Shown: one piece after another, positions 20,906-32,363 of the stretch | How positions within the stretch are numbered: the stretch's first letter is position 1 | How the letters are laid out: every line of letters starts with the position of its first letter | From: Chlorokybus atmophyticus | Taxonomy: Eukaryota; Streptophyta; Chlorokybophyceae; Chlorokybales; Chlorokybaceae | DNA length: 64,000 bases | Assembly: GCA_009103225.1 (NCBI GenBank) | Contig: RHPI01003156.1 | Location: 288,537 to 352,536 of the forward strand | Direction: 5' to 3' | The notes under the pieces: model-generated | What the model was told of the DNA's origin: nothing | Seen by the model: only the letters and a program-made list of their open reading frames with translations | Databases searched by the model: none | Translations under genes and position numbers: made by a program

Positions 20906-23580
20906 GTGTTAGCTAAGCAGCAGCAAAGAGCAGCAAAGTGTAGTTGACGCCAATCCATGCCCAATGTAAATTTGTAAAACTATTTGAGACAACTTTCCGA
21001 GCAGTATCATTTCCGTGAGGTTGAGATATAATCCTTGATGCCACGATACATGAATCGCACTGCTTATGTTGACTTGCGCGGACACACTCGTCACCTTTCC
21101 AAGTGCCCATCCATCATTATAGCACCCACGAATTGGCATTTCATGGGTAGGAGCATGATATTTATTGCGCTTGTCGAGCACCTCTGTGGCAAACAGTTGA
21201 TGGATATATTGTCGCACACACACATGCTTTAACTTACCTCGTCATAATAATTTCATTACTCATTACCGTGTTTCATTCCACTGCAGCCATTGGCAATGAC
21301 TTGCGAAAGCTAACCGCTGTAAGGACAACGAGAAAGATGCATCATTAATTGTACATTACTGTCGTTTGCGATTTTCATGACACTAACATGGTTGCGATAC
21401 TTGTATGTTCAAAAGCGATAACAATATATCGGGTTGCGCAGGGTTGAGCGTTGAACTGTTTCACATAGCATCAGAGGAACTGTGCTGCGGCTGAGGAAGC
21501 AGGGCAGCTAAACTGGGCAGCAATGGTCTGCGCGCTACTGTAGTCATAGGTAAAGGCAAAAGAGTACCCCCCCTGCGGGAAGTGTGCAGTGGAAAGGGTG
21601 ACTATGATTCCAAGGATGAGGTAGAACGCGGGGAGTCACGATGTCAACAAGCCATCACTAGTGTAGTGCTGTAACTACAGAACCTTGTGTGAGTGAAAAT
21701 GGGTATATCAACTGTTAAGTGAGGTGAATGAATGCAGCAACAAAGTGATGCCACACTTGAATGATATCTGTTCACACCGTGCCCACAATGCCGCGAAGCT
21801 CTCACACAATGAGAAACAGTGCACACGCTGCTGACGTTGCACTCTCTCACAGGTATGACGGCTTTTGGGGACGGCTTGTGTACAATCGCACCCCTTCACA
21901 ACTTGTTGTCTTCAAGTCTCGTATAACACAACACTCGCAGGTTGCAATAGCAAACTTTAGGCTTCACAACAAAAGCTGCTATTACACTTTCCCCAAGTCT
22001 ATGCGCTCGTACTCACTTAGAGTTTTACAAAGTATATAAGTAAACAGTCTGTCTACTTATGAACACATGTGAGCCATCAGTCAACAAGCTGATGACGATT
22101 CGTTACCTGTTCACCACTGAACTGTCCAGTTTAAACGAGCAGAACGCGAGTCTGTCCACGGGTAGCGTGGTGAACTCACAACGGATCGGCTAGAATCGGG
22201 GGACGCCCTGGTCGGAAGTTGCAAGGTCTTGGCTGGATTGCGAGGTGAGGTGGTCGTGACTTCCAATAAATAGCTAGCAAAGTTGCGGGGATAGGGTCTC
22301 AACGAATCAGCTACGCAGGGTACCTATGCGGACTGTCTCGGAGTTGGCTAATGACGGTTGGAGACTGATACCAGTAGCGCGGGAGAGTCGGACTTGTTGA
22401 AGGCAACCGCAATGCTGGCAGCTCGAGGCAGGCTGAGTGTAGGCATACACGAGGAGAATGAGCCAGCCTAGAATGTTAGCATAACAAATACCAGCATTGA
22501 TTGTTGGATGACAATATAAACAATACGTACCTTTTGGCCTAGTATACTGCACCGGCTTGTGGACTCAATACAAGCATATTTATTAAGCATAGGGTATAAG
22601 TCGACGCGCAAGTCATGTGCACATACAAATGGTGTGCGAGCAATCGCTAGCAGCTAACAGAGAGCGGACTAGCACAAATCATTACAACCCATGTGGCCCT
22701 ATGCTTCTGCTACACTAGTGCTCTATGTGCGTGCGGTGCAATCTGTGGCCAACCAGTGAGAACTCAGTGTGACCGATCTGTGGACCACAAGTAGGGGAGC
22801 ATTATTGCAAAATAATTGTTCCGTGTTGTATCCTGCTAGCAACATGGTGAATAATTAAACATGGTTTGCTACATAATCACAATTAACAGACGCATTGGAG
22901 GTAACATGTTAAAATTATAGACAATTGATGACGTATTGTTATTAAACTGTATCTAATCGAATTAAACCCCGCCTTATACACCATTCGGTCAAACAAAGGG
23001 GCGGGAGCCGTTTTGGATAAGAATAGGGTCCATCACACGCCCTCAATAGAGAAAAGGGAGGGAGCGGGGGCTGTATGCAAAGTTTGGGCTCCCATTCATA
23101 TAAATGCGGTATGTTCATATATACACGTGTGCCGCTTGTGTCTCAGATATGCCAGCGTTCCTCACCGCTAATAGTGCCTGCCTACCTCCTCCCCTGCCTG
23201 CTTCTTTGCCTCTACCCCTGTGCTTGCGTTAGTTTACATTGTTCAGTCCTTGGGGGCCCGGGCCAGCCCGTTGCTAGTGCTGTTTTTTCTTGCATCCGTA
23301 AGTGTAACCGCCGTGGTCTTATGTGCCTCAACTGATGAATGCTTACACACTTGCTTGCAATTTGTCCACGTATATGAGTATACCGCATTTATTGTCATAT
23401 ATATGCGTATGAGCAATTAAACACAAATCATTATGATGTTTCATTGGCATATACTTAAAATAGTTATGATTTCCATAAATATTATACAACTCGTGTATCG
23501 TACATAACACCCATAAAGTAAACTCTACACGCATTATATTACTGTAGTATCTTTGTAACAAAATTAACTTCATGCGAGCA
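20906..23580. other. Gene-free stretch
   Basis: Short frames only, none with family features. The segment 22080-22560 has retroelement-LTR-like base composition but no matching second copy that I can see in the window. Confidence 0.45.
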
Positions 23581-23589
23581 ATTTACGAA

Positions 23590-24850
23590 ATGTTTACCAA
23601 CTTTTCGGCGCCCGATGCATGCATTCCAGTGCATGGTTACTGCAATGTATACGTTGGCAAGGTTTTCCCCCATTAACAGCGAGGAGCCATTCTGCTGTGC
23701 AGCAAAGGTTGAGGGGGTCAGCCCCACTGAGGACGATAATGTCAAGGGTGACATTTGGTTAGACCAAGATGCCCTAATGTACTTGAAGCCCGGGACCAAC
23801 CCACCACCTACAAGTTGAACTGTCAAGTTCTCTGAATAAGGCCCGCGCGTGGCGCCATTTGCAAAGCTATGGCTAGAGAGAGGAAAAGGTTCACAAGATC
23901 ATGAAAAATGGCACCACTAAAGTGGTGCCACCACTTTATGAAAGGATAGATGTTGTGCGCAAGCCGCACAATCAACTGGGACATTTTGAAGTCAAGCGCA
24001 CACTAACGCTGGTAACTACCACGTATTGGTGGGCAGGAGAGGCCGCAATGGTTGCCGCCATTGTACAACAGTTTGTGGAATATGACACGGTGAAAGATAC
24101 TTTTAACACGAAGCATCCAGAGCTTAACCCACTCCCTATTCAAGAGTGGATTTATCGCTGGAGTAAGAACTTGGCAGGAAACCTACCTGTCAGAGAAAGA
24201 GGTCATCACTACATTATAGTGATAATTGTGCATTTCAGCAGGTGGGTGGAAGTGACTCCACTAAGGAAGGCGAGCAACACCATCATATAGACTATCCTCA
24301 ATCAGGTGTTAATAAAATTTCGGCGGGTGTGTAGAGGTGCTCATCGATTAGAGCCCTGCTTTGTTGACCACCGCCATACGCACCGCAACCATCCGTCGGC
24401 GGATGGTCTTGTCGAGCGAATGGTGAAAATCTGTGAAGGGAGGACTGAGCAAATTTCGCCGCAGTCACGACAAGAGCAATTGGAATCTTTAGCTGCCATG
24501 GCTTATGATGGGGTACGGGCGCAGCCGACATGCTGCGTTGGGGGCATACACCCTCGTATTTTTTGCTATATGGCCGCCACCCAACGCTGTCGACCTTATT
24601 ATGGGGGTCCAGTACAAAGAAGGGAGGGGGACATTGTCGTCGTTGTATTCATCCTTTTCAAGAGTGAGCCAGCCCACGGGGATGTTGTAGCACAGGGGGT
24701 TTGCCTCCGCTACACAGGCAATAAAGCCCGCGCTCATGGCATCAGGGTTTGCCCTGCTTGGCCAAGTGTACCTTTTTGGCATCGCCAATGCGCGGGTATC
24801 TACCACCGCCGCCATTGTGGGCATGCCAACTCACGTGCACAAGATTAACG
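23590..24850 (+). pseudogene. Ty3/gypsy integrase remnant
   Basis: The frame at 23901-24290 has the gypsy H2C2-type zinc-binding pattern (HNQLGHFEVKRT, then TYWWAG), although the Cys pair is lost. The start of the integrase core follows (HHYIIVIIVHFSRWVEVTPL). The frame at 24306-24848 continues with HPSADGLVERMVK, the usual core C-terminal motif. Before it, DIWLDQDALMYLKPG (about 23750-23795) resembles the DIWLDKPSLSFLQSG end of the methyltransferase-bearing element at 51.9 kb. Stops separate the pieces. Probably a fragment of a related element. Confidence 0.75.
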
Positions 24851-25379
24851 GCGTGTAACATAAGGCATTGTTTGACGTTGTCATCTTAAATTCATGAGAG
24901 AACTTGAAAGCCATTATAGAGGTAGTTATTGAGCACCAGCCTACACGACGGTTATCAGCACGACAATTGTTGACTGTGATTTAAGGAACCCACTGATAAT
25001 AAAGTGAACCTTTGGAAAACCACCCTTGTAGGAGAGCATTCATGTTTGATGTGTGTATTTATTACAGACATACTCGTTGAGCTATTCAGCACATGAATGA
25101 GGCATGGCAAATCACGCATCGCTTATGAGTTTGCAGCATGCGGCTGCGCAATGTGCTATATATGTACACACATACTCACACATGCGCGTGTGCAGGCTAT
25201 GCACCGTTGCAACGCAGCTGCAAATGGTATTGACAAATTGCAGCTGACGTGATGTGTAATTACTTGCTTGCCGGCTGTGAAGAAGCACTACTAGGCCACA
25301 AGTCTCATTGGCAGCAAGGTGCGTGCAACATCTGCTCAGGGCTCTATCTCTGACAAATGCGTTTTTGTGTAACTGCCCA

Positions 25380-25600
25380 TGCGCATGCATATATATACAC
25401 AGCTGCACAGCTCTGCAGACGCAAGCACGCATGCATGCACGCACGCACACATGAACACGCATGCACAGCCGCACACCAATACACAGCGCCGCAAATGCAC
25501 GCATGCACGTGCACATGAACACGCATGCATGCACAGTCGCACACCATTGCACAGCTCTACTAACGCGCGCGCGCGCACACACGCTCGCATAATCCTGCAC
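25380..25600. repeat. Alternating purine-pyrimidine tract
   Basis: GCACGCATGCATGC and (GC)n(CA)n-type sequence, including ACGCGCGCGCGCGCACACAC near 25562. It is intergenic, unlike most such tracts here, which are intronic. The open frames over it are compositional. Confidence 0.75.
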
Positions 25601-25770
25601 AATGACATGTGCCCAGGCCCTGCAATGTGAACGATGCGACAAGCTGGATATCTAGGGGATGGGTCATAAGTAGTGTGTATAGTTTTGCTAGGCATAGAGT
25701 TGTGTTTTCTTTTGCTGGTTGTATTCAAATTAATGCATCCATTTCCGTTGATATTTTTGTTCTTGCAACG

Positions 25771-26117
25771 GTTGATGCGGACTAGATCTGGTCTGCTGCG
25801 CATGCATATTCTCTCACACGCATGGCCAATGTTTACACATGCAATTCGGACCATATATAGTCCACAAGTTTGGTTACATGTATGGACCAATCTGGTTGAT
25901 GTTTGCATAAATTTTTTGGTTCAGACATGGTCCATACAACCTCATGTAAACTGGCCACCATGCCTGGTCCGTACCAAGCGACATGGGGACCTATGATGTG
26001 AAATTTGTACCATGCATGGTCCGACTGTTTATGGAAAACGGACCATTCATGGTCTGCAAATTGCATTTAGCAGGGGAAATCCCGGCCCGACGGCACAGAC
26101 CATTCATAGTCCTTGAA
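25771..26117. repeat. Palindrome-rich dispersed repeat, copy 1
   Basis: About 347 bp built from short palindromes of the GGACCAT..ATGGTCC type. It opens TGCGGACTAGATCTGGTCTG and closes GACCATTCATAGTCCTTGAA. The copy at 34924-35293 has the same start, internal order (CATGGTCC, GTACAACCTCATG, CGGCACGGACC) and end. No coding capacity is seen; it looks like a non-autonomous mobile element. Confidence 0.75.
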
Positions 26118-27228
26118 TAATAACCAGGCGGTGTGATAATGATGTTGTCACTTAAACACCCGGGTGATCCCAAACTTGATGATGTGTGCGTAAGTAAACA
26201 TCAAATGTGTTGTAGCATGTACCCATGCTGATGCAAAGTTGATAGCTGCAATATGCTTAATAAAGCATGTTATTACCCTAGGATTTTATAATTACTCATC
26301 GGGTTGTGATGTGCTGTAGATTTACTATGACTTGGATATTGTCAGGGTGCCCCACCGTAAACCAATAAATTTTAACATCAATTGTTTTGGCTTAGACTTT
26401 TGAATTCTACTTTTGCCATGTATGGCACGAGTATGAATTAATATATAATGCAATTGGCAACCTGACCAATAGAGTAAAATCTTTATATTAGATTAAATAC
26501 AAGTATTGAAATTGGCATAGTAGCCATCCTGATGTTTTCAAACCGATGCAAGCTAGGCACTTAACTTTGTTCATTTGTGAGAAGGAGTATCAATGTGGCT
26601 GTTGAATGTATGGTAACGAATATGTGATGCAAGCATTCAACATGTCATATAAGTGGCTTATGTGATGCGCAAATTGTTCTTCAAGCAATGTCAAATATAA
26701 CATCCATATGAATGTGCTTGATTTTACATTTTTACCATCACGTCAGCTTTACATTAACTTATCATCTTCAAATGATTTCGCACCGTAATTGTGATAAAAC
26801 AATTTGATAATTGATAGAGCTTTTTTTGCATCAAATCATTATGCTCACTGCAAGTTCAGCATATAGATTTCATGTTCCACATTTATTCCCGCAACGCGCA
26901 CGCATTGAAGAATGCGCGAATGATGATTAACTTCATCAATAGTGCATTTATATGAAAACTTATATATTACATCTTAGCGTCATTACATCTATATACGATG
27001 TTCTATTCATTAAAGAATTGTGATTTTGAAACAACACCTCATTAATGATCCACATGTAGAGGTTGTCAGAAAGCTTTATCACGGTACAGGTAGCAACATG
27101 CACGTCCACAGCCCACTAGAAAACCCGTCACAAGCGTGGCCCCCCCGCAAACAATCAATTGGGGGTGTTGTATCAGGGCTGCATTTTGCCCGTTGCCCGT
27201 TGCCCGAAAAGGGTTTACAAACATAGAG
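26118..27228. other. AT-rich gene-free stretch
   Basis: AT-rich sequence without coding features, more AT-rich than the flanking gene regions. Nothing further is recognised. Confidence 0.5.
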
Positions 27229-27319
<91 letters not shown>

Positions 27320-27320
27320 N
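27229..27320. repeat. Poly-C tract (91 C) ending in a single N
   Basis: A pure C run followed by one N and then CTTGGACTGG. The single N suggests a scaffold or contig join at a homopolymer. The poly-Pro and poly-Gly frames across it are not genes. Confidence 0.97.
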
Positions 27321-27508
27321 CTTGGACTGGAGCCCGCCTCGGAAAGCAGACCCGAGTCGTTTTGAAACGATTACCGGCGTTGCTGAAGCATCCAAACACG
27401 TGGCTAGTCAGAAGACGTTTGATTCAGGCTACAGTCTATTGAAGCAAGCAGGTGCAGTGAGGTGGGAGGGCGGCCATAGCCTCCGCAGCTGAGCCCCCGC
27501 CAAGTGAA

Positions 27509-27559
27509 CCCCGCGTCATTTTCGCAGCTGGCGGCCATAGCTGCGAAAATGACGCGGGG
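27509..27559. repeat. Perfect 21-bp-arm hairpin
   Basis: Arm 27509-27529 begins CCCCGCGTCATTTTCG; its exact complement is at 27539-27559, with loop GGCGGCCAT. It lies about 560 bp upstream of the acidic-protein ATG. Confidence 0.9.
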
Positions 27560-28121
27560 TTTTCGGATTTCCTGATTTTCTCGGAACAGATTTTGCGATG
27601 CCATCAAAACCTACACTGTGCCGGACACGAACGGGATCACCCTTAGTATTCTCCTCCGGTTTTCGTGAGCTCACTTCACCGGTCATGTACCCTGCTGCAG
27701 GCCGGTGTTTACCACAGCCGGGCCAACTAGCAGATGCGGAGGCAACCGCTTCGGCGCCGCTGCCCGCCCGCGTATTTCCCGGCCAACGGCAGCGCGCACG
27801 GCCAACGGCAACAAAACCCATCAACGGAACACATCCAAAGTGCGCTTTTCGGCGCCTGACAGTGACGCGCGTTGCAGCCGGCCCTGTGAATCACAACTGG
27901 GCATTGCTTCCAAGTAATACCTTTCGCGAGCGAAACCCTAGAGAGGGGAGACTGTGAGGTGTGTTTGTTGCCGTGCATGCTGGTGCATTGTTTTGAGCTA
28001 AGGTTTGGGGTTGTCCTGCCTGGGGAGGTTGAGGAGGCTGAGGAGGTTGTTGGGTGCTGGGTGAGCAGCAGGGAGAGCCTCTTCGTCCTTGACCCGCCTC
28101 TTTTCCGCCTCGCCGGCTCCC

Positions 28122-29260
28122 ATGCCCGCCGACGTGGCCAAGAAGGGTAAGGCGGGCAGCATGGAGGAGAAGGAGGCCACCAAAGGCAAGAAGAAGGCCG
28201 AGGAAGAGGAGGCCGAGGATGTTGAGGACGACGAGGAGGACGTAGAAGAGGAGGAAGCCGAGGGCGAAGAGGGTGAGGAGGAGGAAGAGGGAGACGAGGA
28301 AGAGGTAAGCTGCCTGTTTGGGCGCATTGGCTGCTCTAACTTCTTGTCAAGTACCTCTTGTCTCCGAAGCAGTCTTGTTGTCTACAAGCGATTTGCCTGC
28401 ACAGCCGCTTGCCCTTCCTTATGCCTGCACATGTTGTCGTCGTCTTAACAGCCTTGCTGCTCATGCTCTGATGGAGTAGCGCAGTTGCCTGGCCACTGTG
28501 CCCCCCGGTTGGTTTGCATGCAAGCCGAAGCGTTTGACTTATTGCTGGTATGGCTGTCAGGGAGAAGAGGAGGAGGGTGAAGAGGAAGAGGAGGAGGGTG
28601 ATGAGGAAGAGGAAGAGGAGGCTGAGGGTGAAGAGGAGGAAGAGGAAGGCGTAGAAGAGGAGGACGACGAGGAGGGCGACGAGGAGGGCGACGAGGAAGA
28701 AGAGGACGAAGAAGAGGAAGAAGAGGAACAAGCGCCGCCAGCAAAGAAGAGGCAAGCTTTACCCGCTAAGGGCAACGGTCAACGGGCTGCTCATGTAGAC
28801 GTTCATGCATCCTCTGAAAAGGGCAAGCCCCCAAAGCGTCAACCCCGTGCCTCAGCATCAAAGCCACCGTCCGCTCGCAAGCGCTCACGTGCGCCAGCAG
28901 GCAGTTTGCCTTGTCAATCTCACATTCCCTGACAGTCAGAACTGTTTTGCCATACGAGTCTCACCTCAGTCCCTTCGTGGTTACGAGCGTGCTCTTGCAT
29001 AATGTGCAGTCCTTGCTGTGTGCTGGTGGCTGATACGATAAAGCATTGTGCTGCTCATGTTTCTTGAAGTGTAGCAGGTTACTCATTCCTTGTGTTGTGC
29101 AGGAAATGAAGATGAGGCAGGTGCAGACACCGTAGCAGGCTTGTCAGGAGACGAGGTGGACCCACACTTAATAATACCTGGAGGGCGCCGCGCACGCAGA
29201 ACACGCCCCACGGCTGTTCGGTACGAGTTCACCGGCAATGAGTCTGACGATGACGACTGA
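28122..29260 (+). CDS. Highly acidic, probably nuclear protein, 3 exons
   Basis: Exon 1 is 28122-28304 (MPADVAKKGKAGS, then Glu/Asp-rich), donor GAG/GTAAGC. Exon 2 starts at 28561 after CTGTCAG, in phase. It encodes a Glu/Asp tract of over 50 residues and then a Lys/Arg/Pro/Ser-rich segment with KKRQ and RKRSR, likely nuclear localisation signals. Exon 3, 29103-29260, encodes GNEDEAGADTV and ends FTGNESDDDD. Two donors fit exon 2 in phase: CAC/GTGCGC (exon end 28888) or CAG/GCAGTT (end 28900, a GC donor), giving about 222 or 226 aa. The acidic-basic-acidic layout recalls histone chaperones and nucleolar proteins, but no family is recognised. No transposon features flank it. Confidence 0.62.
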
Positions 29261-30432
29261 AGTCTGGTGGGCCTTTGCCACAATGCCTTCGATGGCTTCT
29301 GTTTCAGCTGTCGTTTGGCAGCCCGGTCAGGTGGTGTTGGCACGTTCGCTAGGGCTCGCCCTTGTGTGCTGCAAGTCTGTCTGTAGGTGCTTAGCCTTTT
29401 TGTTGGATATTTAAGTTAGTGTCTGCAGACGGCTGCCTGTTTGCTAGCCACAACATACTGCACAATGTTGCTATAGGCACTCTGTGTTGTCAACAAATTG
29501 GTTGATTGCGCATATGGCATGGCTGGTCAAGGTCTTGTGCATGCTTTTGCCCTGAGTATCACACCTTGCTGCTTTTGTCCATGCACTCGGTATCTTAGTA
29601 GGTATGGCCACAACTTCCTGTTGTGGAGCATGTCGTAAGTCTGACATCTAGCCTTGTATCTGCAGAGATGAACATTGTTGATGTGGACCTGATACAAGCA
29701 TCCTTGTAGGTGACATGTTGTCATGGTTGGCGGATCACCAATGTAATGCTGCACACAATTTGTGCCTCTTGCATTCCTACAGACGTTTGAAATTCAATTT
29801 TAAGTTAATCGGTATGCAAGGTTTTGTTTTCATCATTAAACTTATGGCGGAACTACAATTTGGATGGTATCAATACCACTGCTGTACGTGCATAAAGCTT
29901 GTTATTGCTAAGCTTTTAAGGTTGTTAATGTTAAAGGTATTCAACTTTGTCGGCGTCTCATTTACTTCTCTAATCCAGTCATTATCAACTATGTCAATGC
30001 ATTGCGTACAGATAATGCTAGAGGGGTATGCCCATTCAGACCACATCACGCATGCAACACTCTAAAGAACACACTCACCTCGTTGCTACATACGCGACCA
30101 CCGGGCTACCTACTCTACTCCTACACCTACATCTACGCCCCCCTGTTCGTCGTGCATAAGTTGCAATCGGTTACCTGCACCAGCGCCACGTGGTTAGCGG
30201 CCCATTTGCAGCAGCAGCAGCGATCACAACAGCAGCAGGACTTGGACTCCCCTTCCCTCCTCCCTTCCCTGCACCCTCCCTTCCGCCGTCTTGACGTTCT
30301 GCCGTCTGCTTGCCCGCAACTGCGTCGCTGCAGCCAGGGTTTGGGTTTGCGCCCATTGGCGCACAGCATGCAGTCCGTGTTCACTGGAGCTATTGCATGC
30401 AACCATGCACAGCATACAACATACACACGCAA
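29261..30432. other. Gene-free stretch before the copia element
   Basis: No supported gene. It includes CAG/CAA-rich sequence near 30208-30240; frames of up to 145 codons have no family features. Confidence 0.45.
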
Positions 30433-30712
30433 TGGTTGAGCTTGTGCAAGCTACACCGCTAGAGAACTGTCTCGAGAGTAGACTGTACTGATAGGACGCG
30501 GGCTACATCGGCTCTAAGCCCTGACTCGGGTCTTACCAGAAAGACCAGCCCGGACTGTGCCAGTCCTAACTGCATGCAGCCTATACACAACTGCAGTGTA
30601 AAGTAGCTTATATGACGTCACTAGATAAGCTACTCGGAGTCCCTATAGACAAGCTGACTGCATACAAGTTATGAGAGTCATAAACCATACATAACATGAT
30701 CTATTCTCAACA
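30433..30712 (-). repeat. Copia 3' LTR with a CRE-like palindrome
   Basis: On minus the LTR begins TGTTGAGAATAGATC after the purine run GCGTGGGAG and appears to end AGCTCAACCA. Inside is TGACGTCA (30613-30620), flanked by the inverted repeats AGTAGCTTAT (30602-30611) and ATAAGCTACT (30625-30634). The 3' boundary is inferred from the TG..CA rule, since no second LTR is present. Confidence 0.65.
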
Positions 30713-30855
30713 CTCCCACGCAGGCAGCTTTGCTAGCTTCTCGCTCCAAATCTTCAAGTTTTCGCTTCAACTTCAACGCCAAGTCCTTCACAGCATGTCT
30801 TGAACTTCGCAGTAGACAATGTTTTGGTCATGCAGTCACCCAGCAATGTTTTCGG

Positions 30856-32230
30856 TCATGCATAATAAATAAACTCCAACTCTCCTCTCGCCACTCTGTC
30901 TTTCACAAAGTGATGATGCACATCAATGCGCTTGCTCCTTGCTGAGAGGATTGGATTTTTCAGTAACTTCAGAGCTCCCTGATTGTCACAGTAGATCTTC
31001 ACTCTCTCTAGAGGGTGCCCAAGATCCGCCATAAGTTTCCTAAGCCAAAGTCCTTCCTTTGCAGCTGAAACAGATGCCATGTACTCTGCTTCTGTAGTGG
31101 GTGCAGCCACAGTAGTTTGCAACTTGCTGTTCCAGCTGACCACCCCACCACCAAGCTTGTACACATAGCCAGTAATTGACCTTCGTGTATGCAACATCAC
31201 CAGCGTAGCCCTGCAGTTATACACTGCTCTGGCCATGTTTGATGCCCATTGCCGCTGTTGTTGATAGATATCGCAGCACTCCCTTTGTTGACAACCAATG
31301 CTGCATCGTCGGGGCTGACATGTAGCGTGCTAAATGTCCCACAGCATGTGCAATGTCTGGTCTTGATGCCACTGACATGTAGAGAAGACTTCCAATAAAT
31401 CTCACAGTAGGGATACCTCTGCTTATCTAACTCCTCATCACTGTCTCCGGCTCTGACCAATTGAGCTCCCATGCTCAGGGGTACCTCTCTGATTTTTGCG
31501 TTATCCAAACCAAACTTTGCCATCAATTGCTTTACCATCTGCTCCTGAATGATGTGGATGATTCCGGAAGCCCAGTTCCTTGTGACAACTATACTGAAGA
31601 AGTGCATGGTCTCGCCCAGATGTCTGCACTTAAACGCAGTCTTCAACTGAGTCTTTGCTCGCTGAACGTCTGACATTACTGCTGCCGCAATCAGGATGTC
31701 ATTCACGTACACCAACAACCACATCCTCTTGTTCCCGTGATGGAACAAGCTAGGATCAACCGAACTTGCAGTTAAGCCTTGTTTTCTCCAGCTCTTCCTC
31801 GCAAAGTCTCACATGCCACACTCTTGGTGCTTGCTTCAGCCCGTACAATGGCTGCATGCAATACCAGGTGGTCCCTCCTGATACCCTTTTGGTTGCTGCA
31901 TGTAGATCTCCTCCTCCAGCTCACCATACAGAAAGGCTGTCTTGACATCAAGGTAGTGAAACTCCATGTTGTCCACAGCAACAACTGCCACCATAGCTCT
32001 GAAAGTTGCCGACTTCTCAGCTGGAGCAAATACCTCATTGAAGTCAACTTCTGGCTGATGCAAAAATCCCTTGCCAACGAGCCTGGCCTTGTATCTCTTA
32101 ATGTTGCCATGACCATCTCTCTTCACCTTATACACCCACTTGACAGGGATGGGCTTCGTTCCTTGGGGTGGAACCTCTAGCTCCCATGTATCGTTGGCAT
32201 GCAGCGACGCAGCTTTTTCATCCATTGCCT
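30856..32230 (-). pseudogene. Copia reverse transcriptase and RNase H, broken
   Basis: RT begins with the copia hallmark WVYKVKRDGHGNIKRYKARLVGKGF, here listed by its parts WVYKVKRD and YKARLVGKG, and YLDVKTAFLYGELEEEIYM-type sequence (32225-31836). A second frame (31748-31197) holds the active site as YVND, where the family has YVDD. RNase H (31236-30856) shows [16 protein letters not shown] and [12 protein letters not shown]. At least two frameshifts separate the parts. Confidence 0.9.
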
Positions 32231-32363
32231 AGCGCTATTGCTCCAAATCAGCTGCTTGCAGTGCTTCTTTATACATTGCAGCCTCCGTTTCTTGTACATC
32301 GGAACTTGCCAAAAATGACGGCATATTAAACCAATCACACTGATTCCTCTCTAAATATGCTCG

